From positions 1 through 64,000 of the forward strand of contig KV918785.1 of assembly GCA_002049455.2 (NCBI GenBank): a stretch of DNA of 64,000 nt, in the 5' to 3' direction. This DNA comes from Porphyra umbilicalis (Eukaryota; Rhodophyta; Bangiophyceae; Bangiales; Bangiaceae). The notes beneath the pieces are model-generated. The model made no database searches and was not told the DNA's origin. It worked only from the letters and a program-made list of their open reading frames with translations. The position numbers were made by a program, and so were the translations under genes. Shown here in pieces: positions 35,246-46,479 of this stretch (within the stretch, counting starts at the first letter, position 1; every line of letters begins with the position of its first letter).

Positions 35246-36149
35246 GTTGAGTGAGGTGTGCGTGTGCTGTTTCTCACGGACCTACAGGACGCGGTGCCGT
35301 CGGCCGCCGGGGAGGTGCATCAATGGGAACCTCATGCGCGCTTGGCGTTGTGCCCTGTCCTTTGTCCTTGGAAAGGCTTTCATTTCTCCGGTGCATTGAG
35401 CGCGTCGTTTGTGCCACTGGAAACGCAGCTGAACTTGTTGTGCAATGACGACCATACGACGCGCCTCTTTTTTCTGAGCCCAGCGTGAGCGCCCGAGAGT
35501 CGACGCTAATTCGAAGACGGCTCCTATTGCGTGCACAACACAGACCTTTCTTGTGTTCGTGTCACTTTCGAGAAAGACCAAGTCTGGTGGATATGTGCGC
35601 CACAGAGGGGGGCGGTGAAAGGAATATCTGTAAGTTTCCTGACAGCTGTCATCCAATGATCGCGCGCCATTGTACAGTGAGAGTAATATCTTGAACACAC
35701 GCAAGTGCAGTCGCACGACGAAGTTGCCGGTCGGAGACGCACACGCGCGGTGCTCACGTTGCGTTCGTTTGCCTGCTGGTGCCGGGCGCCGTCGTGGCGC
35801 CCGAAGTTAAAGAGCGGGCGCACGCGCAGTGCGTCGCTGTGCATTAACGGCGGCACCACACTGGCGCGGTCGGGAGAGCCATTTTAAAGCTCCGGGGGGC
35901 TGTGGCGGAGCCGCGCGGTGAGCGCGTAGCGCACCCGGCATCGCGCCACGACACGGGCGCTGTCGCCGACGCGGACGTGGTCGGCTTGATTTTCATATCA
36001 GGGGGGGGGTGGCGGAGGCGCGCGGGAAGTGCGTGGCGGATCATCTTTCGCATCTCGACCCGGCCGCCGTCGGCGACGGGGACGTGCGTCGACGGCGTCG
36101 CGGACGTGGTTGCCTCGGTTCGCATCTCGGGGGGGAGAAGGCCAAGGCG
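35246..36149. other. 3' region of the E(z)-like gene, no second gene
   Basis: A possible final exon could start after CCTACAG at 35287 and end at TGA 35399, using the GTGAGT donor at 35242. Otherwise no coding signal. From about 35880 GC rises into the satellite. Confidence 0.35.
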
Positions 36150-39100
36150 CGGTGCTCTTGCGAGTCTTGCAAGTTGCAGTGGAGCTTTTGGTGGCGGCGG
36201 CGGCGGCGGTGCGCCTGGTTGACATCTTGGCACGGCTGTTGTGTCCGTGCTCGCGGTGCTGCTGGCGGTGCTCCTGCGAGTACAAGTGCCGGCTGTCGTG
36301 GTGCACTTGCGCGTCGTGCACGTTGCAGTGGAGCTCGTGGTGGCGGAGGCGGAGGCGGTGTGCCTGGTGGACATCTTGGCGCGGCTGTTGTGGCCGTGCA
36401 CGCGGTGCTGCTGGCGGTGCTGCTGCGGGTACAAGTGCCGGCTGTCGTGGTGCTCTTGCGCGCCGTGCACGTTGCAGTGGAGCTTGTGGTGGCGGCGTCG
36501 GAGGCGGTATGCCTGGTGGACATCTTGGCGCGACTGTTGTGGCCGTGCATGCGGTGCTGCTGGCGGTGCTGCTGCGGGTGCAAGTGCTTGCTGTTGTGGT
36601 GCTCTTGCACGTCGTGCACGTTGCAGTGGAGCTGGTGGTGGCGGCGGCGAAGGCGGTGTGCCTGGTTGACATCATGGCACGGCTGTTGTGGCCGTGCTCG
36701 CGGTGCTGCTGGCGAAGCTGCTACGGGTAGAGGTTCCGGCTGTCGTGCTGCTCATGCGCGTCGTGCACGTTGCAGTGGAGTGTGTGGTGGCGGCGGCGGA
36801 GGCGGCGTGCCTGGTGAAACTTTTGGCACGGCTGTTGTGGCCGTGCTCGCGGTGCTGCTGGCGGTGCTGCTGCTGGTGCAAGTGCTGGCTCTCGTGGTGC
36901 TCATGCGCATCCTGCACGTTGCAGTGGAGCTCGTGGTGGCGGAGGCGGAGGCGGTGTGCCTGGTGGACATCTTGTCACGGCCGTTGTGGCCGTGCTCGCG
37001 GTGCTGCTGGCGGTGCTGCTTCGGGTACAAGTGCCGGCTGTCGTGGTGCTCTTGCGCGTCGTGCACGTTGCAGTGGAGCTTGTGGTGGCGGCGGCGGAGG
37101 CGGTATGCCTGGTGGACATCTTGGCACGGCTGTTGTGGCTGAGCCCGCGGTGCTGCTGGCGGTGCTGCTGCGGGTACAAGTGCCGGCTGTCGTGGTGCAC
37201 TTGCGCGTCGTGCACGTTGCAGTGGAGCTTGTGGTGGCGGCGGCGGAGGCGGTGTGCCTGGTGGACATCTTGGCGCGGCTGTTGTGGCCGTGCACGCGGT
37301 GCTGCTGGTGGTGCTGCTGCGGGTACAAGTGCCGGCTGTCGTGGTGCTCTTGCGCGTCGTGCACGTTGCAGTGGAGCTTGTGGTGGCGGCGTCGGAGGCG
37401 GTATGCCTGGTGGACATCTTGGCGCGACTGTTGTGGCCGTGCATGCGGTGCTGCTGGCGGTGCTGCTGCGGGTGCAAGTGCTTGCTGTCGTGGTGCTCTT
37501 GCACGTCGTGCACGTTGCAGTGGAGCTGGTGGTGGCGGCGGCGAAGGCGGTGTGCCTGGTTGACATCATGGCACGGCTGTTGTGGCCGTGCTCGCGGTGC
37601 TGCTGGCGAAGCTGCTACGGGTAGAGGTTCCGGCTGTCGTGGTGGTCATGCGCGTCGTGCACGTTGCAGTGGAGTGTGTGGTGGCGGCGGCGGAGGCGGC
37701 GTGCCTGGTGAAACATTTGGCACGGCTGTTGTGGCCGTGCTCGCGGTGCTGCTGGCGGTGCTGCTGCTGGTGCAAGTGCTGGCTCTCGTGGTGCTCATGC
37801 GCATCCTGCACGTTGCAGTGGAGCTCGTGGTGGCGGAGGCGGAGGCGGTGTGCCTGGTGGACATCTTGTCACGGCCGTTGTGGCCGTGCTCTCGGTGCTG
37901 CTGGCGGTGCTGCTGCGGGTACAAGTGCCGGCTGTCGTGGTGCTCTTGCGCGTCGTGCACGTTGCAGTGGAGCTTGTGGTGGCGGCGGCGGAGGCGGTAT
38001 GCCTGGTGGACATCTTGGCGCGGCTGTTGTGGCCGTGCATGCGGTGCTGCTGGCGGTGCTGCTGCTGGTGCAAGTGCTGGCTCTCGTGGTGCTCATGCGC
38101 ATCCTGCACGTTGCAGTGGAGCTTGTGGTGGCGGTGGCGGAGGCGGTGTGCCTGGTGGACATCTTGGCACGGCTGTTGTGGCTGTGCCCGCGGTGCTGCT
38201 GGCGGTGCTGCTGCGGGTACAAGTGCCGGCTGTCGTGGTGCACTTGCGCGTCGTGCACGTTGCAGTGGAGCTTGTGGTGGCGGCGGCGGAGGCGGTGTGC
38301 CTGGTGGACATCTGGTCACGGCTGTTGTGGCCGTGCTCGCGGTGCTGCTGGCGGTGCTGCTGCGGGTACAAGTGCCGGCTGTCGTGGTGCTCTTGCGCGT
38401 CGTGCACGTTGCAGTGGAGCTTGTGGTGGCGGCGTCGGAGGCGGTATGCCTGGTGGACATCTTGGCGCGGCTGTTGTGGCCGTGCATGCGGCGCTGCTGG
38501 CGGTGCTGCTGCGGGTGCAAGGTCTTGCTGTCGTGGCGCTCTTGCACGTCGTGCACGTTGCAGTGGAGCTGGTGGTGGCGGCGGCGAAGGCAGTGTGCCT
38601 GGTTGACATCTTGGCACGGCTGTTGTGGCCGTGCTCGCGGTGCTGCTGGCGAAGCTGCTACGGGTAGAGGTTCCGGCTGTCGTGCTGCTCATGCGCGTCG
38701 TGCACGTTGCAGTGGAGTGTGTGGTGGCGGCGGCGGAGGCGGCGTGCCTGGTGAAACTCATGGCACGGCTGTTGTGGCCGTGCTCGCGGTGCTGCTGGCG
38801 GTGCTGCTGCGGGAGAAAGTGCTGCCTGTCTTGCTGCGCTTGCGCGTCGTGCACGTTGCAGTGGAGCGTGTGGTGGCGGCGGCGGAGGCGGTGTGCCTGG
38901 TTGACATCTTGGCACGGCTGTTGTGGCCGTGCTCGCGGTGCTGCTGGCGATGCTGCTGCTGGTGCAGGTGCTGGCTCTCGTGGTGCTCATGCGCATCCTG
39001 CACGTTGCAGTGGAGCTTGTGGTGGCGGTGGCGGAGGCGGTGTGCCTGGTGGACATCTTGGCACGGCTGTTGTGGCTGTGCTCGCGGTGCTGCTGGCGGT

Positions 39101-39301
39101 GCTGCTGCGGGTACAAGTGCCGGCTGTCGTGGTGCACTTGCGCGTCGTGCACGTTGCAGTGGAGCTTGTGGTGGCGGCGGCGGAGGCGGTGTGCCTGGTG
39201 GACATCTTGGCACGGCTGTTGTGGCCGTGCACGCGGTGCTGCTGGCGGTGCTGCTGCGGGTGCAAGTGCTGGCTGTCGTGGTGCTCTTGCGCGCCGTGAA
39301 A
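36150..39301. repeat. 149-bp satellite, about 21 monomers with higher-order structure
   Basis: The block TGCCTGGT(G/T)GACATC recurs every 149 bp: 36361, 36510, 36659, 36808, 36957, 37106, and 36212 to 39192 is exactly 20 x 149. A variant monomer with GGCGAAGCTGCTACGGGTAG occurs at 36711, 37605 and 38648, that is 6 and 7 monomers apart, so monomers are arranged in a higher-order repeat of about 894 and 1043 bp. Because 149 is not a multiple of three, all three plus frames rotate through the same hydrophobic, Cys/Trp-rich and Gly/Ala-rich readings; none is taken as a protein. Confidence 0.95.
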
Positions 39302-39397
39302 GTGCGCGTTGGCGCGCTGCTGTGGCTGTTCGAGCACGTTGCTGTGCAGGGCTTGGTCGTTAGGGAGCTAGTAACTTTGGTATCCTGACTGGCTCAG

Positions 39398-40432
39398 ATG
39401 TACAGCGTCGATATGCGTCTTGTAGCTGTGACGGTGTTGCGGAATGGGGTGCGCAAGAGCGTCATTTATAAGAACATTGGCGTCAAGCGGTCAACTCTCA
39501 AGCGCTGGTTCAAGTACTACCGGGAGCACGGATCAGTATGAAGGGACCCTTTGCGGCAGAACCAGCACCACAACAGCTGCTGGTTTGACAGGACGCTCAT
39601 GACGGCCATGGTGCACCTGGTCCGAGAGCACCCGCGGGCTCTGTTACGGGAACACTCCGAGATGCTCAAGCTGATGCGCAACAACCCGAGCGGCGAGTTT
39701 ATTGCTCTGCGTGCATCGAAAAGTATGATCGACCGGTACTTGCACAAGTTGGGCTTCACACGCAAGCGCTCGCTTCGTCTCTTTCGTGAGTCGTCGGCCG
39801 CCGTGCGGCGCGTCCACGCCCTCGTCCGGGACAACATCCCCGAGTGCTGCATCGTGTCAGTCGACGAGACACACACAGACGGTGGCGATGTCTTCCGATT
39901 GTACGGGCGGGCTTTGGCTCGCGAGCGCGACAACGTCCACGGTCGGGACCCCCGGTCGGTTACGCGGACAAGCACGACGATGGCGGTGTCGAGTGATGGC
40001 CGCATCTTGGGCTTCCAGTCCGTGGTGGTGGGGAGAGGCGCGCTGACGTCGGCGGACTGGCGACTGTTCCTGCAACTGCTCATCTCCAAACTGGGTGTGT
40101 ATGTTCCGGGACGCCCATGGAGCCAGCAGTCGAACAACTGCGTCGTTCTGTTCGACAATGCGCCCATCCACAACGCTGGTGGGGACACGTTCCTCGGAAA
40201 CAACGGCGTCCCCTTTTTGCGTCTACCACCGTACAGTCCCGACCTGCAACCAATCGAGGGCGTCTTCAATGACTTGAAGATTGTGATCCGGAACTTGGTG
40301 CATGTGATGCCGGACTTGTTGGACGACCCGCATTTGTTGCAGGCGACAGCGGCAAGCAAGCTCTCTCGACGCCAGATCATCGGGCAGTTCGATCGGGTTC
40401 GCAAGGTCATTGAGTCGATCATCGCCGAATAA
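39398..40432 (+). mobile_element. Tc1/mariner-IS630-type DDE transposase, one in-frame TGA
   Basis: DNA transposase that cuts and joins element ends at TA sites. The frame from ATG 39398 encodes a helix-turn-helix (VIYKNIGVKRSTLKRWFKYY), a TGA at 39539-39541, a second DNA-binding segment (SKSMIDRYLHKLGFTRKRS) and a complete catalytic core: first Asp in SVDETHTD (about residue 156), second in VVLFDNAPIH (about 253), Glu in PPYSPDLQPIEGVFNDLK (about 287), with 33 residues between the second Asp and Glu. Total 344 codons, normal for the family. The only defect seen is the TGA, one C-to-T change from CGA (Arg). It starts about 100 bp after the satellite ends. Terminal inverted repeats were not found by eye. 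Confidence 0.85.
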
Positions 40433-41133
40433 ATCTCACATTGTCTTCAATCTGATTCGATCTTTTGCTATGGGGAAGAGCGTCGGACATTGAAGTGCCT
40501 CCCGCCACGACCCTTGCTCTCCACGCCCCAGACGAGCACCAGGCGTGGCCATGCTGGATGCGCCATCTGTCCGACCCAGTCGGTCGGCAACGGACGGGCA
40601 TGCAATCGGGTGGAAAGATGTCTGGCACTGAGGCACTCTGGCGAGGAGCCGGAGAGGGCGGCATGTGCGGCTGCTGGCGCATTGCCGACGTACGAGTATC
40701 GATGACGTGAAGCGCATTAGTCCGGAACACCAAGTGATGCGGGCGCACTGGGCCCGAGTCCGGTGCTGAGGGCACTTCATTGCTCCAGTCTCAGACAGCG
40801 AATTACGTTTCTGTCAAGTCTCGCTGCACTCAGTCCGCAGACGGTACTCCCGGCAGCACCCCAACGCGTTGGGATTGGTGGTCGGTGGTCATGGATGGAC
40901 ACGTTCGTGTCGAACCTACAGATCTCGACTGCATCGATCGTCCACAGAGGCGGTTCGCGTGATTGAATAAAAAAAATTGAAGAAGTAGACCACAGAATCC
41001 GTCAATCTGCTGGATCTCGCTGTCGAATTCGGGCCGGGTCAGCCGTCACCGTCGTCGACACCACCGCCGTCACCGTCGAGGATCGCCATTCCTGCTGCCG
41101 ATCGAATCGCACGTTCCCCCTGCCGTTGCCAGC
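40433..41133. other. no supported gene
   Basis: Follows the transposase stop (TAA within GAATAAATC, which could also serve as a polyadenylation signal). An A-rich tract lies at 40966-40980. Nothing else recognised. Confidence 0.4.
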
Positions 41134-41891
41134 GACTGCGCCATCCCCTCCTGCGGTGTTGAGAATCACCATTCGGAGCACGCGATCTGTGAGTTGGTGC
41201 CAAGCCCCATCCTGCACGACAAGAGACAGCTCCCCACTCATGCGCTCACCACGCGTGCTCCACTGTCTGGTGTGGTCGCTCATTCTGTCTCACAGTCTTC
41301 CGAGCGTCACGGTATGTTTGTGTGCGGGATGCCCGATTGCCAATGGTTCTGAATGTCGAGTATTGTTTGAAGTTCTGTTTTTTGTTCATCCCGTGGATTG
41401 CTGCAGCGCGGTATACCGCCTGTGTCGCTGGGTGCAGCGTGCATGACATGATGGAATGGGTGTTGACGACCATCGTTCTGCCGTTCTTCGCTGATGTCCA
41501 CGTCCCATTCTGTCACCCAGACTCCTCCAATTCAGACATGAGGACATGCGAAACCTGCTGGGGGGTGCTGCCCATCGGCCACCAGCATCATAACGCATCT
41601 ACGTGCCCGCACAACGATTTTGCTTGTCGTCATAGTCTTCCTGTCGATGATGCGTTTTATCTTCCTCTGTCTGTTCATTTCCATGGTGATCTTAACGGCG
41701 GGGGTGTGTGTAACAGGATTTGCTCAGTATGCAAGGGGGTCGGCCACGAGCCGTGCTCTCAGGTACCCCGGGCTGGTCGGTGGGACCTGCGCAATGGACA
41801 TGTGGTCGCTTCTCGCCCTCAGCGTCCGCTGGACGCCAATGACTTTGCTTGTCCCGCTCACCATTTCGTGCCTGAACTGCCTGTCTCATGA
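41134..41891 (+). CDS. zinc-finger gene B, paralogue of gene A
   Basis: The second exon (41407-41891, after an intron from GTATGT 41312 to GATTGCTGCAG 41406) has the same Cys/His pattern as gene A: CETCWGVLPIGHQ, CPHNDFACRHSLPVDDAF, CSVCKGVGHE, then GRWDLRNGHVVASRPQRPL and DFACP. Gene A has CRHALPV, CTKCSVVGH and DYVCP at matching places. The frame that joins correctly upstream contains DCAIPSCGVENHHSEHAIC, another Cys/His cluster, but no ATG was located, so the 5' end is unresolved. Much shorter than gene A: it lacks the Gly/Arg-rich middle and the C-terminal region. Stop is TGA at 41891. A tandem array starts about 270 bp downstream. Function unknown. Confidence 0.5.
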
Positions 41892-42156
41892 AGCGACGTT
41901 GCTCGTCGTACTCACGCCATACCACCCTCTTTCGTTGCTTTACTGTTCCAGCATGACATGGCGCTGGTAGTCGAGTACAGCCCTCGGCAGTTTTTCTTTC
42001 AACCACGGCTACATCCGAGTCCTTCATCACAGCGTCACCGAAACCCTTCTGTTCCACTACGGATGCTTACCCGTCCTCCAGAGCAAAGCGGCCCTCACTC
42101 CCCGGCCACCACGTCCACCTTCACGACCGCCGCAGCCACGCAGACAAAAAAACGTA

Positions 42157-43230
42157 AGTGTACGCCCCACGCAAGAGGCAACATGCACGCCGTCCCAAAC
42201 GACGAACCGCACCACCCCCGCCACCACGTCTGGCTGCACGTCCGCCACCGCCACGCCGACATGAACCACAAACTGCACGCCTCACGCAAGCGGCAACATG
42301 CACGCAGTCCCACACGTCAAACCGCACCACCCGCGCCACCGCCACGCCGACAAGAAGCACAAACTGCCCGCCCCACGCTAGCGGCAACATGCATGCCGTC
42401 CCAAACGCCGAACCGCACCACCCCCGTCACCGCCAGGCCGACAAGAAGCACAAAATGCACGCCCCACGCAAGCGGCAACATGCACGCCGTCCCACAAGTC
42501 GAACCACACCACCTTCGCCACCGCCACGCCGACAAGAAGCACAAAATGCACGCCCCCCGCAAGCGGCAACATGCACGCCGTCCCAAACGCCGAACCGCAC
42601 CACCCGCGCCACCGCCACGCCGACAAGAACCACCAGCTGCACGCCTCACGCAAGCGGCGACATGCACGCCGTCCCACACGTCGAACCGCACCACCCCCGC
42701 CACCGCCACGCCAACAAGAACCACCAGCTGCACGCCCCACGCAAGCGGCAACTTGCACGCCGTCCCACACGACAAGCCGCACCACCCCCGCCACCGCCTC
42801 CAGCTCGTCGACCGCCGCAGCTTCCGCCACCACCACGCCGACAAGGTGCACCAGCTGCACACCCCACGCAAGGTACAACTTGAGCACTATCCCACACGAC
42901 ATGCTGCACCGCCCCCGCCACCGCGTCCAGCTCCACGATCGCCTCAGCGACGCCGATAAAAAGCGCAAACTGCACGCAAAAACGAGCGGCAACTTGAACA
43001 CCGTCCCTCACTATAAACCGCACCGCCCTCGCCACCACGTCGAGCTCCACGTCCCCCGAAACCACGCCTGCAAAAAGAACCAGCTGCACGTCGCGCGCAA
43101 GCGGCAACGTGGACACCGTCCCTCACGACAAGCCGCACCGCCCTCGCCACCACGCCCGGCTCCACGTCCGCTGCCGTCACGCCACCACAAAGCATCAACG
43201 GCACGCCCCACGCAGGCCGCGACTTGGACG
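42157..43230. repeat. tandem array 3, 91-bp units
   Basis: Units carry AAGCGGCAACATGCACGCCG; successive copies at 42470 and 42561 are 91 bp apart. Later units contain insertions and diverge to the right. Since 91 is one more than a multiple of three, plus frames cycle through Thr/Ser/Pro-rich, His/Pro-rich and Arg/Pro-rich readings. Same family as the arrays at 46.5 and 48.6 kb. Confidence 0.9.
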
Positions 43231-45371
43231 CCGCCCCACTGATCAGACTGTATTTCTTTCGATACTCAGGCCACCCTCACGACGGCCACTGTCACGTCAA
43301 GAATGACCACGAACTGCACGCTGTATGCCGTCGGCATCGTGCACAACTGGCCTCGGCGAACATCGGCACCGCCACCACAATGGGAGGTGGCCTTGATGTG
43401 GCGCTTGCCTCCTGCCGACGTATCTAAATCGTCACGACAAAGAATAAAGCAGGGATTTTACACGAAAACGAGACGTCAAACGGTCATCTTAAGGATGCGC
43501 GGGACAATACGGAATGGCCCTGTCAGCACCCAGACGCAGTAGCGACATGGGAGGCTGCATGATGAATGGGGAGCGACACACGGGTAACACAACGTGAATG
43601 AAGTGAGATGGTTCGCAGTCGAACAGTCCGCGTCGCCCACGACAACAACATGTGCCGCATGCATCCCACGACGGCGTAAAAAGAAGACCATAGAGATTCT
43701 GCAGCACACGGCTAGACGAGAAAGCGAAGAGAGACATGACCCGCTGAGTACAGGCAAAGTATTGAAAAGACCCATATTCTGAGGCGTACCGCATAGCGCT
43801 TGCAAGCACACGACGTAGGCGTCCGGGAACCCGGTGAGAGCGACGGTCATGGTGACCGGGGATGTGGAGAGGGTCACGACGGTGACGAAGCGCTCGACGG
43901 TGGTGGGGACGACAGCCCGACGGTAGCGCCGTTCGCCACCCCAACCTGCGCGGACTACTAGCGGTTTGTGTCTAGACCAATCAGGAGAGCGCTTCCACGA
44001 AAGACACACTGCTGGCCACGCGCTCGTCTGCTGGAAGGCGATCTCCCTGCTCCACAGGCTACCTCCCTCAGAAAATTTGACAGAGTTTCACCAAACGACG
44101 ATTGATGCGTCGCTCTGGGAGCCAAACACGCAGACACGGCGGGCGACGGAGGCGCCCGAGCCGTGGATCAGCGTTAGGAATGTGAAAACCCTCTGAGAAG
44201 TCCTCTGACAATTCTCCGCACACGCACATATTCGACTTGGCGACAGATTGTCGTCCGGCCCGTCGACGACGAAGCTTCAAAAAGCAGACGACATGAAGCA
44301 CAGTCTGAACTGGTGAGGGGTCGTCCGCCAGTCGTCTCCTCGCTCCACTTGATGCGGCTTTCATGTCCCGCTCTTTGACGATGTCGCTCCACTGTGGAGC
44401 GAGAAAGAAAATGAGATCTGCCTCACGTCGTTCTTTGCCAGCGGTGCGCAGCTGTTCCGAAAACAGCGGACTGCGAAGCTGAGATAGGACAACCGGAATA
44501 TGGCGACAAGCACAGCCTGGCGTGCCTTTCTCGCGCGACAGCCCACACGCCATAGCAGGGGGTTTTACACTTGGCGCGCTCGGTCGTGGCGCACATCCGA
44601 TCGATCGTTGGCCGTGCAGGATGGAGGATGAAACAGTCGAACATCATTTCTTGACAGCAGTCGGATCGGCAGAGTACATATGTGAGTGGTATTTGATGGC
44701 GGTACGTGTAATGGAGCCGGAACCCCTGTAGACGGTCATGACGAACGTGCCGTACTCTCTCTCGTTCCTGCGGGGCGCTGCTGCGGCGGCCGCTCCCGAC
44801 CGGGCCTCGGACGATCGTCGTAGGGCTGAAATGCGTCGGACGCAACAACAGAGCTGCACTCGGATGCGATGCGTCCGGCGACCAAGGACGGCACCATGCC
44901 ATAGCCGTGGTACCCCGGATTGTTTCCCCGCTTCGCCCACGGCGGCTCCGCGCGTCGACTTGGACGCATTGGCTTGGCACGTCTGATGTACTGGAGACGC
45001 AGTCGCGGACTACACTGGGACGCCGGGGTACTGAGTATCATGCTTACAAAACTCGCTCCTGACGCCATCGCCTCATTGGCCAACCCCGGAGAAAGACGTT
45101 GTGTAATGCATCATTTCTGTCCTCAGAATGCAGAAAATCAAAGTAACTCCCAATTTGAGACGTAATCGTTTCGGGCCACAAAATGGGTCACAGTGTGCAA
45201 CACCGGCAGCAGCGCGGCCGCCGAGGGTCACGACTTTCTGTCGGGTGCGTTTCCAGCAATGCCTGTGGCCCTGTCTCCGTCGCACATCTCGTCGGTGGTC
45301 TTCCTTCCTGGTGTTGCAGCCGCTTGCTGCGCTGCTGCACCTTGCCCGCCCTTTCTGTGTTTTTTCACAAC
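43231..45371. other. no supported gene
   Basis: A 177-codon minus-strand frame (43476-44009) has ordinary composition but no recognised motif. The remainder shows only short frames. The segment 45200-45371 is probably the 5' region of the following zinc-finger gene. Confidence 0.35.
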
Positions 45372-46315
45372 ATGGCCGCCGCACCACCCCCCCCCCCCTA
45401 CCCCCGCGGCCTGAGCCTTCTGGCTTTTACAAGTGTGAGACGTGCAACATCCTGATGACCGGGGCGGCAAGCTGGAATGAGCACGTCCGCGGGGCGCCAC
45501 ACAAGAAGAGGGCGTTCCGCGCCGCCGCGACGCACGGGCCCGGCAACGCCAGCCACTCTACTCGTTGGACGTGCCCGACGTGCCTGGCGAGCAACGACGC
45601 CCCGACAAGCCTCATCAGTCACGTGAGTGGCGCTGGCCACGGACGCGCCGTGGCTGTTCTGAAGGACAGCGGGCCGCGCGCCGAGCTCCATGTTCTGTTG
45701 CCTCGCCTGCGTGCAGCGGTGAGAGAATTCAGGCGCGCTGGAGACGACGATGCTCGTTTGGCAGACGTGCTCCGTGAAGCTGAACACGACGCCGGCATCC
45801 TTGCGCCTGCGGCCGCCGTTCGCGATGCGGGCCGCACCGCTCATTCCCACGCTCGCGCGTTCGCGGCCGGCCACAGCGGGTCTTCTGGCGCTGGTGGGTC
45901 TGCTGGTGGAGCTGGGGCCGGGCCACCTCCTGCTGACGCCCGCCGACACAAGCGCCGACGCGACGACGACGCGTATGCATCGGGGGCAGAGAAGCTCGCG
46001 GACGCTGCTCAAGCGGGGGGGGGACGGCTGCCGACCTCGTCTGATGACTCTGGCTCGTCCGGCGCTTCTCCGCAGTCGAATGGTGTTTGCGATAACGCTT
46101 GGGCGGATGGTTATTCGGCACGCACGAGACCGGGCGGCGCGTAGGCGTCACCGACGTCTGGGGCTGGCCGCAACCCGGTGGCGGTAGTGGTCCCACCGGG
46201 CGCCTGTGTTTGGTTTGAGTGTCCGCGGTGTGGCTGCCACTACCGCTCTGGCGACGACTACGTGGCGCATGTGTGCCAGCCGTACAAGGGGGAGGGAAAG
46301 GGCCGTGCTGAGTGA
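45372..46315 (+). pseudogene. three-finger C2H2 (U1/matrin-type) protein with in-frame TAG
   Basis: Likely nuclear RNA- or DNA-binding protein. ATG 45372 (MAAAPPPP) runs into a 12-nt C run after which the coding frame is shifted by one, as in other homopolymers here. The frame then gives finger 1 (FYKCETCNILM..HVRGAPHKK, the C-x2-C-x(n)-H-x5-H pattern of U1/matrin-type fingers), finger 2 (WTCPTCLASNDAP..HVSGAGH), a helical segment (LPRLRAAVREFRRAG), a disordered Gly/Ser/Ala part with a basic KRRRDDD stretch (possible nuclear signal), and TAG at 46142-46144. The same frame continues without a break past TAG into finger 3 (FECPRCGCHYRSGDDYVAHVC) and ends at TGA 46315. This supports one protein of about 314 residues broken by a recent stop. 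A tandem array follows within about 170 bp. Confidence 0.65.
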
Positions 46316-46479
46316 GGAGGTTGTGCGCTGCTTTGCTGTGGTAAACTTGTGTTTGCTTGCCTTGAGCCGCTACGTTTTACTGCAACTATTGATCGATGTG
46401 CCACTCTTTCAACGACCATGTACGCAACCAATACATATACACCAACCCACGCAGATATCCCCACCCCGATACCAACAGC

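Noticed and set aside
36009-39388. Long Cys/Trp-rich or hydrophobic 'membrane' proteins in the satellite
   Set aside because: They are frame-rotated readings of a 149-bp repeat that is open in most frames on both strands; no start, motif or frame is preferred.
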